The position numbers and the translations under genes were made by a program. The notes under the pieces were generated by a model that was given only the letters and a program-made list of their open reading frames with translations, was not told the DNA's origin and did not search any database. 64,000 nt of DNA from Flavobacterium pectinovorum (lineage in GTDB: Bacteria; Bacteroidota; Bacteroidia; Flavobacteriales; Flavobacteriaceae): the NCBI RefSeq assembly GCF_022802975.1, contig NZ_JAFEVZ010000014.1:1-64000 (forward strand), in the 5' to 3' direction. This document shows, piece after piece, positions 26,032 through 34,124 of the stretch. Within the stretch, counting starts at the first letter, position 1, and every line of letters starts with the position of its first letter.

Positions 26032-27033
26032 ATGAAAAACTTTAAAATGAAACCAAAACTAATCGCTTTTTTTGCAATCGGAATTGGATTTTTGACCTTA
26101 TCATGGGGAATCGTGGGCCACGAACGCATCAATAAAGCTGCTGTAATGGCGCTGCCGCAACAACTTCAGGTATTTTTTTACAATCATATCGATTTTATTA
26201 CACAGGAAGCTTCTGTTCCGGATATTCGCAAATATGCCTTAAAGTACAAAGATGAAAACCCAAGGCATTATATCGATTTAGAAAACTTTAAAACACCAAT
26301 TGACAGTCTGCCTAAAACATTAGAAGAAGCAACTAAAAAATACGATGTAAAATTCTTAAATGATAACGGAATTTTACCTTGGTATATTGAAGACATGATG
26401 GCAAAATTAACCAAAGCTTTCAAAGAAAAAAACAGAGCTGAAATTTTGTTTCTGGCTGCAGATTTAGGTCATTATATCGGAGATGCACACATGCCTTTGC
26501 ACACTTCAGCCAACCATGACGGACAATTGAGCGATCAAAAAGGAATTCACTCACTTTGGGAAAGCAGATTACCTGAGTTATTCGTTAAAAACTACAAACT
26601 AAATGTTCCCGAAGCGCAGTATTACGAAGATGTTCACAAAGCAACCTGGGACATGATCAAAGACACACACAGTCTGGTTCAGCCGTTATTAGCCGTCGAC
26701 AAAAAACTAAGAACTTCAACTCCCGAAAATCAGGTTTTTGTTGTCGATGCTGAAGGGAAAATTGTAAAGAGCAAATACAATTCGGCTAAATTCTCAGACG
26801 AATATGCTGCCAAACTACACACCGAATTAAACGGAATGGTTGAAAGCCAGATGAAAAAAGCCATTACAGCTACAGCAAGTTTTTGGTACACTGCCTGGGT
26901 AAATGCAGGAAAACCGGATTTAAGCGATTTAGATTCAAAGGAACTTACAAAACGTAACAGCAAAGCCTTAAAACAAGATTTGAAATTATTCCAGAAAGGA
27001 AATCTTTTCGGAATGCAGAATCAAAACGATTAA
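26032..27033 (+). CDS. S1/P1-type nuclease / zinc phospholipase C-fold protein, secreted
   Basis: An exported zinc enzyme of the S1/P1 nuclease - phospholipase C fold. A signal peptide runs to about residue 24; cleavage there would leave Trp25 as the mature N terminus, and in this fold the N-terminal Trp binds zinc (WGIVGH). Further zinc-type motifs are ADLGHYIGDAHMPLHTSANHDGQ and GIHSLWESRLPE. Both nuclease and phospholipase C activity occur in this fold, and the sequence alone does not settle which. The 333-residue length suits the nuclease branch. It is a single gene with its own promoter and terminator. Confidence 0.75.
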   Translation: MKNFKMKPKLIAFFAIGIGFLTLSWGIVGHERINKAAVMALPQQLQVFFYNHIDFITQEASVPDIRKYALKYKDENPRHYIDLENFKTPIDSLPKTLEEATKKYDVKFLNDNGILPWYIEDMMAKLTKAFKEKNRAEILFLAADLGHYIGDAHMPLHTSANHDGQLSDQKGIHSLWESRLPELFVKNYKLNVPEAQYYEDVHKATWDMIKDTHSLVQPLLAVDKKLRTSTPENQVFVVDAEGKIVKSKYNSAKFSDEYAAKLHTELNGMVESQMKKAITATASFWYTAWVNAGKPDLSDLDSKELTKRNSKALKQDLKLFQKGNLFGMQNQND

Positions 27034-27055
27034 GAATTTTATCATAATTCAATAA

Positions 27056-27090
27056 AAAAAGCCTGTGAAGTTCTATTTCACAGGCTTTTT
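27056..27090. terminator. Bidirectional intrinsic terminator
   Basis: A 14-bp stem (27056-27069 with 27077-27090), flanked by A and T runs, lies between the convergent nuclease gene and the four-helix-bundle protein gene. Confidence 0.88.
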
Positions 27091-27095
27091 CGCTT

Positions 27096-27728
27096 TTAAT
27101 TAAGACTCGGAGATCCCGGAATCTTAATATTTCGTTTATGCTTCTTTACAATCAATAAATAAAAAGTAATACCGCCCAAAACAATCAGCAAAGCAATTTC
27201 CAGCTGTCCAAGCGTATTGTTTCCACTATGCATCGCATTGGCACTGGCGAGTTTAGCTTTACCTTCCTTTACCTGAATTTCAGAAAGCTGATTCAGTGTG
27301 CTTAAAGCCTTGTCGCACAGAGACACAATATGTTTCCAGTTTTTATTTTGCACGTCTTTATTAATTGCAGTACAGGAAGCCAGAAAACTGTCAAAATGAA
27401 TTTTTTCCTTCGGAGTCAGCACCGTTTTAAAATACAAATCATCAATCGTATGGATTATTTTCAGCGCATTTTTAATTTCGTCATTTTTCGTGATATCATT
27501 TAAATGCTCTTTCTGCGCTTCGGCTTTTATATAATGAAGTTCATTGGCATACTGAAAAATATAGTAAGCCACAACCAGCCTGTCGTTATAAATAGCGTTG
27601 ATGTTTTCGTTGACATTTTTAGAATTTTGCAGTGTATTAAAGTTACTGAGTACAATAATCAGCATCACAATCAGTAGAATAAAAGCGGCTTTAGCCTTAT
27701 TGCTGTATTTTTTTAAAACGTCTTTCAT
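27096..27728 (-). CDS. Membrane protein with four-helix-bundle sensor-type domain
   Basis: A 210-residue protein with an N-terminal membrane segment (AAFILLIVMLIIVLSNF), about 140 residues of amphipathic helices outside the membrane, and a second membrane segment near the C terminus (LEIALLIVLGGITFYLLIV). This resembles the 4HB_MCP ligand-binding module of chemoreceptors and kinases, yet no signalling domain follows: only about 16 residues remain. The gene diverges from a two-component system at 27994. The ATG at 27728 is used because a TTG further upstream lies in the -7 box. Function unknown. Confidence 0.65.
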   Translation of the reverse strand: MKDVLKKYSNKAKAAFILLIVMLIIVLSNFNTLQNSKNVNENINAIYNDRLVVAYYIFQYANELHYIKAEAQKEHLNDITKNDEIKNALKIIHTIDDLYFKTVLTPKEKIHFDSFLASCTAINKDVQNKNWKHIVSLCDKALSTLNQLSEIQVKEGKAKLASANAMHSGNNTLGQLEIALLIVLGGITFYLLIVKKHKRNIKIPGSPSLN

Positions 27729-27755
27729 TCGATAGATTTTATAAAGCTCCTTTCT

Positions 27756-27763
27756 CAAAGATA
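27756..27763 (-). promoter_or_regulatory. Putative -7 element for the four-helix-bundle protein gene
   Basis: The minus strand reads TATCTTTG, matching TAnnTTTG, 27 bases before the ATG at 27728. Confidence 0.5.
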
Positions 27764-27819
27764 CATAAATATAAGGTTTAGATTGTTGTAATTTAGAATG
27801 TTAAGCAGTAATTTTTCAA

Positions 27820-27897
27820 GGAGCTGTTTCCTGCTGTCCGCTATATCTTTACTGCCGAACCCCGGCAGTAAAGGATGTCGCTTCCATCAGGGCTAGG
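27820..27897 (-). ncRNA. Candidate structured RNA / transcribed repeat, copy 1
   Basis: On the minus strand this folds as a 10-bp perfect stem (27848-27857 with 27863-27872, 5-base loop) that continues outward through GCGACATCC and GATATAGC with one bulged C and one mismatch. Copy 2 at 34024-34107 shows the same bulge, mismatch and flanks with a different stem sequence. It lies in the divergent gap, oriented toward the four-helix-bundle gene. The family may correspond to a known Bacteroidota RNA motif or a dispersed repeat. Confidence 0.6.
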
Positions 27898-27993
27898 ACT
27901 TTAGGTTTCATAAGATGATTAACGAAAAACATTTATCTTTGAAAAAAATAATCATAAAAGCCTAAAAATTAATCTTAATTACAAACAGTAGCA

Positions 27994-28656
27994 ATGCATA
28001 TTTTAATAGTAGAAGATGAGGCAGGAATTGTTCAGTTTTTACAACAAGGACTGCAGGAAGAAGGATATCAAATCACAACTGCCTGTGATGGTTTAAAAGG
28101 TTTTGAATTAACGCAAAACCATCATTTTGACCTGATTTTGCTAGATTGGATGCTGCCTAAAATAAACGGTATAGATCTTTGTAAAGCCATCAGAATTAAA
28201 AATAAAACTACTCCCATTATTTTTTTAACAGCAAAAGATACAGTTCAGGAAACGATAGAAGGTTTAAAAGCCGGAGCCAATGATTATATCAAAAAGCCAT
28301 TTAGTTTTGAAGAACTGGCAGAGCGTATTAAAGTTCATTTCAGATACCAAAATGATACAGAAACACTGACATTAGGAACCATTAAAATTGATTTGTCAAA
28401 ATATGTTGTTTTAAAAAACGATGAAGAAATTGCACTCACTCAAAGGGAATTGGAACTGTTGGCTTATTTGATAAAAAATAAAGGAAAAGTCTGTACCCGA
28501 AACCAGATTTTAAAAGATGTCTGGGATATCAATTTTGAATATGATACCGGCGTTATTGATGTTTTTATTAATGCGATCAGAAAAAAACTGAATCTGAAAA
28601 TAGAAGAAGATTATATAAAAACAATCCGCGGTGTTGGGTACATTGCAAACGATTAA
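27994..28656 (+). CDS. OmpR-family response regulator
   Basis: A 220-residue two-domain response regulator. The receiver domain (1-115) has the acidic pocket (VEDE at the start), the phosphoacceptor Asp51 (LLDWMLP) and the conserved Lys in LTAKD. The C-terminal winged-helix DNA-binding domain (125-220) is OmpR/PhoB-like (LTQRELELLAYLIKNKGKVCTRNQIL ending in IRGVGYIAND). The kinase gene starts 3 bases after its stop, so the two are cotranslated partners. The pair resembles the CusRS/RprXY type; the signal is unknown. Confidence 0.94.
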   Translation: MHILIVEDEAGIVQFLQQGLQEEGYQITTACDGLKGFELTQNHHFDLILLDWMLPKINGIDLCKAIRIKNKTTPIIFLTAKDTVQETIEGLKAGANDYIKKPFSFEELAERIKVHFRYQNDTETLTLGTIKIDLSKYVVLKNDEEIALTQRELELLAYLIKNKGKVCTRNQILKDVWDINFEYDTGVIDVFINAIRKKLNLKIEEDYIKTIRGVGYIAND

Positions 28657-28659
28657 AAA

Positions 28660-30063
28660 ATGACACAGCTTTCCTTCAGAAACAGAATTGCCTTAAATTA
28701 TATCATTACAACCGGTTTGTTGATTCTGGTCGTTTTTTCGACTATTTATTCCACCGTAAAATTTACTGTTTATAAGCATCTTGATGAAAATTTAATGATC
28801 GAAATTGAGGATCATCTCAAAGAAATTAAAGTTGAGAATAATGTAGTAATTTTGATGGATGCCGAAGAATGGGAAGAACGCGAGCATAATTCTATAGATG
28901 TAAATCCAATTTTTGTTCAGTTTTTGGACGTAAATAAAAAATTAATCGAAAAATCACCTAATCTAAAGAATGAAGTTCTTGTATTTCATGAGAATGTTGT
29001 ATATTTTAAGACGTTTGATACAAAATTATTGAACAGTACAGTTAGACAAATTCAGGTTCCGCTTCATATAAAATCAAAGAAAATAGGTTATTTGATAATT
29101 GCAATGCCGCTGACCGATTCGGCAAAAGTTTTACATAATCTTTTTGAAACTTTATTAATTGCATTTCCGGTAATTTTAGTAATATTGTTCTTTATTGCGC
29201 GTTTTTTTGCAGGCCGAAGCATTAAACCGATTAATGCAATTACTGATATTTCAGGAATGATTACAAGGGATAATCTAAAAATGAGGATCCCTTTGCCTAA
29301 ACAAAGAGACGAATTACACACACTTTCAGAAACCATAAATAGTTTACTCAATCGAATCGAAGATGCGGTGGAGCGTGAAAAACAATTTACATCCGATGCT
29401 TCTCATGAATTAAGGACACCTCTGACAGTGATTAAAGGAACGTTGGAAGTACTCATTAGAAAACCTCGTGATAATAAAGAATACGAAGAAAAAATAAATT
29501 ATTGTATCAATGAAGTAGATCATTTAAACAGGCTAGTCGATCAGCTTCTTTTGCTGGCTCGTTTCGAAAATCAAAAACAAAATATTTTATCGGAATCTGT
29601 TTATCTCAATGCTTTGATTTTGGATGTCATCACTTTAAATTCAGATAAAATAAAGAAGAAGTCAATCAATATGAAATTTGATGCCAAAGAAGATTATTAC
29701 ATCAATTCAGATAATTATCTGGTAGTAACCATTCTCAGGAACATCGTTTCAAATGCTATAAAATATACAAATGAAGATGGCGAAGTATCTGTTTCTTTGT
29801 CTAAAAACGGAGGTAAAATAATTTGTAAAATTTCAGATAACGGAATCGGAATAGCCAAAGAAGATTTAGAAACTATTTTCAATCCTTTTTTTAGGTCAAA
29901 TTCAGCCGTACATCCAGAAATTAAAGGAACAGGACTAGGATTGTCTATCGTAAAACGCTTTACAGAATTGCTTGAAATTAAGTTTCAGATAGAAAGTAAA
30001 ATTAATACAGGAACCACAGTGGTTTTAGAATTTAATGAACAAAGAAAAAAAAAGATTAAATAA
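28660..30063 (+). CDS. Sensor histidine kinase
   Basis: A 467-residue membrane kinase paired with the preceding regulator. Membrane segments lie at about 11-34 and 163-184 around a 130-residue extracytoplasmic sensor region, then a HAMP linker (185-238). The H box is TSDASHELRTPLTVIKG with phosphoacceptor His249. The ATPase domain has the N box (LRNIVSNAIKYTNEDG), G1 (ISDNGIGI), F (FNPFFRSN) and G2 (GTGLGLSIVK) boxes. The sensor region has no recognised family. The four-helix-bundle protein encoded divergently could be an accessory sensor. Confidence 0.94.
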   Translation: MTQLSFRNRIALNYIITTGLLILVVFSTIYSTVKFTVYKHLDENLMIEIEDHLKEIKVENNVVILMDAEEWEEREHNSIDVNPIFVQFLDVNKKLIEKSPNLKNEVLVFHENVVYFKTFDTKLLNSTVRQIQVPLHIKSKKIGYLIIAMPLTDSAKVLHNLFETLLIAFPVILVILFFIARFFAGRSIKPINAITDISGMITRDNLKMRIPLPKQRDELHTLSETINSLLNRIEDAVEREKQFTSDASHELRTPLTVIKGTLEVLIRKPRDNKEYEEKINYCINEVDHLNRLVDQLLLLARFENQKQNILSESVYLNALILDVITLNSDKIKKKSINMKFDAKEDYYINSDNYLVVTILRNIVSNAIKYTNEDGEVSVSLSKNGGKIICKISDNGIGIAKEDLETIFNPFFRSNSAVHPEIKGTGLGLSIVKRFTELLEIKFQIESKINTGTTVVLEFNEQRKKKIK

Positions 30064-30064
30064 A

Positions 30065-30148
30065 TGTCAGGCTGAGTCCATTCGACTTCGCTCAGGATAA
30101 ACTTAGTCGAAGCCCTTTTCTATTTTATACTGAGTCAGGCAGAATGAA
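30065..30148. repeat. TGTCAGGCTGAG-family intergenic repeat
   Basis: Begins TGTCAGGCTGAGTCCATTC, continues through CTTCGCTCAGGATAAACT and AGTCGAAGCCC, and ends with GAGTCAGGCAGA. A near-identical copy is at 47855-47945 and a shorter relative at 57081-57106. The unit CTTCG/CGAAG occurs inverted, so it can fold. Confidence 0.75.
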
Positions 30149-30217
30149 ATAATGTGTATTGAAAACCATAAAGAATCTTTTTTTTAACAATAAACTATTG
30201 TTAAGTTAAAATAAAAA

Positions 30218-30249
30218 TTGCTTTTTTATGAAATATACCCGTATATTTG
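30218..30249 (+). promoter_or_regulatory. Promoter of the histidine operon
   Basis: TATATTTG followed by C at 30242-30249 matches the -7 consensus, with a TTG at 30218-30220 (21-base spacer) as possible -33. Transcription near 30256 would include the leader peptide and attenuator. Confidence 0.6.
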
Positions 30250-30280
30250 CAACCGAATCAAAGAATAAAAACAACCAACA

Positions 30281-30340
30281 ATGTTTATAAACCAATTACA
30301 TCATCATCATTTTCATAATTGCTCTCAGGCGATGTGTTAA
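30281..30340 (+). CDS. hisL: his operon leader peptide
   Basis: A 19-codon reading frame encodes MFINQLHHHHFHNCSQAMC, with four consecutive His codons and a fifth two positions later. It sits between the his promoter and an intrinsic terminator ahead of hisG. This is the layout of a transcription attenuator: when charged histidyl-tRNA is scarce the ribosome stalls at the His codons and terminator formation is prevented. It is too short to be noticed by gene length alone. The alternative antiterminator pairing is not obvious by eye; a small hairpin TATGGATG with CATCATA lies at 30343-30361. Confidence 0.85.
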   Translation: MFINQLHHHHFHNCSQAMC

Positions 30341-30366
30341 TGTATGGATGTAAATCATCATATTTT

Positions 30367-30399
30367 AAAACCCGTTTGAGTACATCAAACGGGTTTTTT
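30367..30399 (+). terminator. Attenuator terminator of the his operon
   Basis: A 13-bp perfect stem (30367-30379 with 30385-30397), 5-base loop and six T follow the leader peptide by 26 bases and precede hisG by about 50. Confidence 0.9.
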
Positions 30400-30447
30400 A
30401 TTACCTATTCTTTGTACTCAAACTATTAATTAAACAAAAAAAGAAAA

Positions 30448-31305
30448 ATGAGTACTTTAAAAATTGCAATTCAAAAATCAGGTCGTTTAAACGAAGACAG
30501 CATTCAGATCTTAAAAGACTGTGGTATTTCAATCAACAACGGAATCGACCAGTTAAAAGCAGAAGCTTCCAACTTTCCTCTTGAAGTTTTATATTTAAGA
30601 AATTCTGATATTCCTCAATATTTAATTGATGGAGTGGTAGATCTAGCAATTGTTGGTGACAATCTTTTAGTAGAAAAAGGAAAAGGTATCGAAGTGGTTC
30701 AGAAATTAGGGTTTTCAAAATGTAAAGTTTCTGTGGCGGTTCCTAAAACTTTTGAATACAATTCGGTTCAGGATTTGGCAGGTTTGAGGGTTGCAACTTC
30801 GTATCCAAATACGGTTAACGAATATTTTGGTTCATTCGGATTAACAGTAGATATTCACCAGATTTCAGGATCGGTAGAGATTGCGCCTAATATTGGCCTT
30901 GCCGATGCGATTGTAGATATTGTTTCAAGCGGAAGTACTTTGTTTAAAAATAATTTGAAAGAAGTAGAAGTAATTCTGAAAAGTGAAGCGGTTTTAGCTG
31001 TTTCACCAAAAGTTTCTCCCGAAATTCAAAAGCACATTGATACTTTAAAATTTAGAATACAATCTGTTTTAAGAGCTAGAAATTCAAAATATATTTTGAT
31101 GAACGTGCCAAACGAAAAGATTGATGAAATTGGTAAAATCTTACCGGTTTTACGAAGCCTTACCGTTTTACCATTGGCTCAGGAAGGATGGAGCAGCGTA
31201 CATTCCGTAATCGATAAAGATACTTTTTGGGACGTAATCGATCAGTTAAAAGAAGCCGGAGCCGAAGGAATTTTGGTTTGCCCAATTGAAAAAATGGTAC
31301 TCTAA
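30448..31305 (+). CDS. hisG: ATP phosphoribosyltransferase
   Basis: First step of histidine synthesis: joins ATP and PRPP, and is the usual feedback-inhibited enzyme. The 285-residue product is the long form with a C-terminal ACT-like regulatory domain, so it needs no HisZ. Signatures are KSGRLNEDSIQIL at the start, the PRPP-binding IVDIVSSGSTLFKNNL, and the C-terminal GILVCPIEKMVL. First structural gene after the attenuator. Confidence 0.97.
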   Translation: MSTLKIAIQKSGRLNEDSIQILKDCGISINNGIDQLKAEASNFPLEVLYLRNSDIPQYLIDGVVDLAIVGDNLLVEKGKGIEVVQKLGFSKCKVSVAVPKTFEYNSVQDLAGLRVATSYPNTVNEYFGSFGLTVDIHQISGSVEIAPNIGLADAIVDIVSSGSTLFKNNLKEVEVILKSEAVLAVSPKVSPEIQKHIDTLKFRIQSVLRARNSKYILMNVPNEKIDEIGKILPVLRSLTVLPLAQEGWSSVHSVIDKDTFWDVIDQLKEAGAEGILVCPIEKMVL

Positions 31306-31395
31306 CAAAAGAAATTCCAAATTTTGCGAACCTTGCGGTTTTTAAGACAAAGAATATAAAAGAACCTTGCGCTCTTTGCGGTAAAAAACACAACG
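31306..31395. repeat. Quasi-palindromic gap element, AACCTTGCG units
   Basis: The hisG-hisD gap holds AACCTTGCG twice (31329-31337 and 31363-31371), each followed by or preceded by TTTGCG variants. There is no gene in it. Confidence 0.55.
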
Positions 31396-32682
31396 ATGAA
31401 TAAAATAAATAACCCAAAACCAAACACCTGGTCAGAAATATTAAAAAGACCAACCAAAACTATCGATGATATCGAAGTTACGGTGAAAGAAATTTTTAAG
31501 GAAGTACAGAAAAAAGGAGATGAAGCCGTTGCAAAATACACTTCTATTTTCGATGGAATTGCTTTAGATAATTATGAAGTTTCACAAGCAGAAATTGAAG
31601 AAGCGATTAATTTAGTTTCAGCCGAATTGAAAGAAGCAATCCAGCTGGCTAAAAACAATATTTATAAATTTCACACAGCACAAAAAACAGAAAGAATTTC
31701 AGTTGAAACGATTGAAGGCGTAAACTGCTGGCAGGAAAAAAGACCGATTCAAAAAATTGGTTTGTATATTCCCGGGGGAACAGCTCCATTGTTTTCAACA
31801 GTTCTAATGCTGGCTGTCCCTGCTGAAATCGCAGGAACTAAAGAAATTGTTTTGTGTTCACCTCCTGATAAAACCGGAAAAATCAATCCTGCAATTTTGT
31901 ATGCTGCCAATTTATGCGGGGTAACTAAAATATTAAAAGTAGGCGGAATCCAGGCTATTGCAGGAATGACGTTTGGAACTGAATCAATTCCGAAAGTGTA
32001 TAAAATTTTCGGTCCCGGAAACCAGTTTGTAACCGTGGCAAAACAGTTGGCAACACAATTTGGTGTAGCGATTGATATGCCTGCAGGACCATCAGAATTA
32101 TTGGTAGTGGCAGATGATACCGCCGTTCCTGCCTTTGTAGCTTCAGATTTATTATCTCAGGCTGAGCATGGAACAGACAGTCAGGTAATTTTGGTTTCTA
32201 CTTCTAAAAAACTGATTGATGCTGTTGAAAAAGAAATAGAAATTCAGCTTGAAGCACTTCCACGAAAAGAAATCGCCAAAAAAGCAATTGCCAATTCTAA
32301 ATTAATTTTCGTTGAAAATGACAAAATTGCGTTAGAATTAATCAATGAATACGGCCCGGAACATTTTATTATCTGTTCAGAATATGATGATTTTTATTGT
32401 AACGGAATTGTAAACGCAGGTTCTGTTTTTATTGGCAATTACACTCCTGAAAGTGCAGGAGATTACGCTTCAGGAACCAATCATACGTTGCCGACAAACG
32501 GTTACTCCAAAAATTACAGTGGTGTAAATCTGGATAGTTTTATGAAATCAATGACTTTTCAGAAAATTTCTGAAAAAGGAATTCAGAATATCGGAAAAGC
32601 GATTGAAGTTATGGCTGAAGCCGAAGGATTACAGGCACATAAGAACGCTGTGACACTTCGATTAAATGCAATAGATAAATAA
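31396..32682 (+). CDS. hisD: Histidinol dehydrogenase
   Basis: Last two steps of the pathway: oxidises histidinol to histidine with two NAD+, zinc-dependent. The 428-residue protein is full length. Key segments are LYIPGGTAPLFSTVLMLAVPA, the FGPGNQFVTVAKQLA dinucleotide region, DMPAGPSELLVVAD, the QAEHGTDSQ motif with zinc-ligand Gln/His, and the catalytic His in YGPEHFII. Second gene of the his operon. Confidence 0.97.
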   Translation: MNKINNPKPNTWSEILKRPTKTIDDIEVTVKEIFKEVQKKGDEAVAKYTSIFDGIALDNYEVSQAEIEEAINLVSAELKEAIQLAKNNIYKFHTAQKTERISVETIEGVNCWQEKRPIQKIGLYIPGGTAPLFSTVLMLAVPAEIAGTKEIVLCSPPDKTGKINPAILYAANLCGVTKILKVGGIQAIAGMTFGTESIPKVYKIFGPGNQFVTVAKQLATQFGVAIDMPAGPSELLVVADDTAVPAFVASDLLSQAEHGTDSQVILVSTSKKLIDAVEKEIEIQLEALPRKEIAKKAIANSKLIFVENDKIALELINEYGPEHFIICSEYDDFYCNGIVNAGSVFIGNYTPESAGDYASGTNHTLPTNGYSKNYSGVNLDSFMKSMTFQKISEKGIQNIGKAIEVMAEAEGLQAHKNAVTLRLNAIDK

Positions 32683-32762
32683 GAAGCAAGAGCAAAGAAG
32701 CAAGATTTGGTAATTAGCCGATTTAGGCAGTCTTTCCTCTTGATTCTTTCTTCTTCTAACCA
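32683..32762. repeat. Quasi-palindromic gap element, GAAGCAAGA units
   Basis: The hisD-hisC gap holds GAAGCAAGA twice (32683-32691, 32697-32705) facing a T/C-rich inverted counterpart (CTCTTGATTCTTTCTTCTTC at 32738). The 15-mer AAAGAAGCAAGATTT (32694-32708) recurs in the hisF-hisIE gap at 38117-38131. Confidence 0.6.
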
Positions 32763-32774
32763 AAAAAGAAAACA

Positions 32775-33821
32775 ATGAGTACCTTCGATATAAATACAAT
32801 AACACGTGAAAACGTAAAATCTTTAAAACCATATTCGTCTGCACGTGATGAATTTGAAGATTTTGATACAGCCGAAATGATTTTTCTGGATGCGAATGAA
32901 AATCCGTTTCAAAATGGTGTAAACCGTTACCCGGATCCACAGCAGAACTCGGTTAAAGCAATTTTAGCCAAGAATAATAAGGTAAAACAAAGCCAGATTT
33001 TATTAGGAAACGGAAGTGATGAAGTTCTGGATTTGCTTTTCAGGGCTTTTTGCGAACCGAAAGCAGACAATATTATTTCATTGCCGCCAACTTACGGAAT
33101 GTACAGCGTTCTGGCGAATATTAATGCCGTTGAAAACAGAGAAGTTTTACTTTCGACAGATTTTCAGCCACAGGTAGAGAAAATTTTGGAAGCAGTTGAT
33201 GATAATACAAAAATTATCTTTTTATGCTCGCCAAACAATCCAACCGGAAATTCATTTTCGGATGAAAGTGTGGTGAAACTCCTTCAGAACTTTAATGGGT
33301 TGGTGGTAATTGATGAAGCCTACATTGATTTTTCTGATAAAGAAAGCTGGCTGATTGAAATTGATGAGTATCCAAATTTGGTAATCACTCAGACACTTTC
33401 AAAAGCGTATGGTCTTGCAGGAATTCGTTTGGGAGTTTGTTATGCTTCTGAAGCCGTGATTTCAATTTTAAACAAAATCAAACCTCCGTACAATGTAAAC
33501 GAACTGACGCAGCAAAGAGCGATTGAACGTTTGAAAGATGGTGATAAAATAAAACAGGAAATAGCTGCTATCATCGAACAGAGAGAAGAACTGCTTAAAG
33601 TTTTGGCAGAGGTTGCTTTTGTTGAAAAAGTATATCCTACAGAAGCTAATTTTGTGTTGGTAAAAGTGGACGATGCTAATAAAAGATACGATCAGTTGAT
33701 TGAAAAAGGAATTGTTATCAGAAACAGAACCACACAGCCTTTATGCGAAAACTGTCTTCGTTTTACGATTGGTATTCCTGAAGAAAATGCTGTTTTGATT
33801 AAGGAATTGAAATCGTTATAG
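32775..33821 (+). CDS. hisC: Histidinol-phosphate aminotransferase
   Basis: Transfers the amino group from glutamate to imidazole-acetol phosphate; a PLP enzyme of fold type I. The 348-residue protein shows NENPFQNG at the start, the PLP region CSPNNPTGNSF and DEAYIDFS, and the Schiff-base Lys210 in LSKAYGLAGIRLG. The C-terminal RFTIGIPEEN is typical. Third gene of the operon. Confidence 0.96.
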   Translation: MSTFDINTITRENVKSLKPYSSARDEFEDFDTAEMIFLDANENPFQNGVNRYPDPQQNSVKAILAKNNKVKQSQILLGNGSDEVLDLLFRAFCEPKADNIISLPPTYGMYSVLANINAVENREVLLSTDFQPQVEKILEAVDDNTKIIFLCSPNNPTGNSFSDESVVKLLQNFNGLVVIDEAYIDFSDKESWLIEIDEYPNLVITQTLSKAYGLAGIRLGVCYASEAVISILNKIKPPYNVNELTQQRAIERLKDGDKIKQEIAAIIEQREELLKVLAEVAFVEKVYPTEANFVLVKVDDANKRYDQLIEKGIVIRNRTTQPLCENCLRFTIGIPEENAVLIKELKSL

Positions 33822-33881
33822 AAAAATTAACCTCAAGGTTCACAGGGAATTACGAAAATAATAGGGGTTTTTAAAATGAAT

Positions 33882-33969
33882 TTTCACGCAGATCTGGCAG
33901 ATTAAAGCAGATTTAATTTTTAAATAATCTGCGTTTATCTGCTCAAATCTTTTTAAAATATGCGTGAAA
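33882..33969. repeat. Inverted repeat element, GCAGATT units
   Basis: TTTCACGCA (33882-33890) pairs with TGCGTGAAA (33961-33969). Inside, GCAGAT occurs three times on the left side and its complement ATCTGC twice on the right. It occupies the first part of the 303-base hisC-hisB gap. Confidence 0.75.
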
Positions 33970-34023
33970 TATAATTATATAAATTTAAAATTAAATTAAA
34001 AAATATCTCTAAAAAACCGTTTT

Positions 34024-34107
34024 GCGTGAGGGATAGAGGCGGTATCCTTTTGTGAAGAGAAACGAAACAAAAGATATAGCCGAAAGCCCGACCCGGAGGG
34101 ACACGCC
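34024..34107 (+). ncRNA. Candidate structured RNA / transcribed repeat, copy 2
   Basis: Ends GCGTG (34024-34028) and CACGC (34103-34107) pair. Inside, CTTTTGT (34047-34053) pairs with ACAAAAG (34067-34073); the stem extends through TAT/ATA and GGC/GCC (34038-34040 with 34079-34081) with one bulged C and one mismatch. Flanks GATAGAGGCGG and GATATAGC match copy 1 at 27820-27897, but the apical stem differs while staying paired. It ends 18 bases before hisB, in the sense direction. Confidence 0.62.
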
Positions 34108-34124
34108 CAAAATAGAATTAAAAT

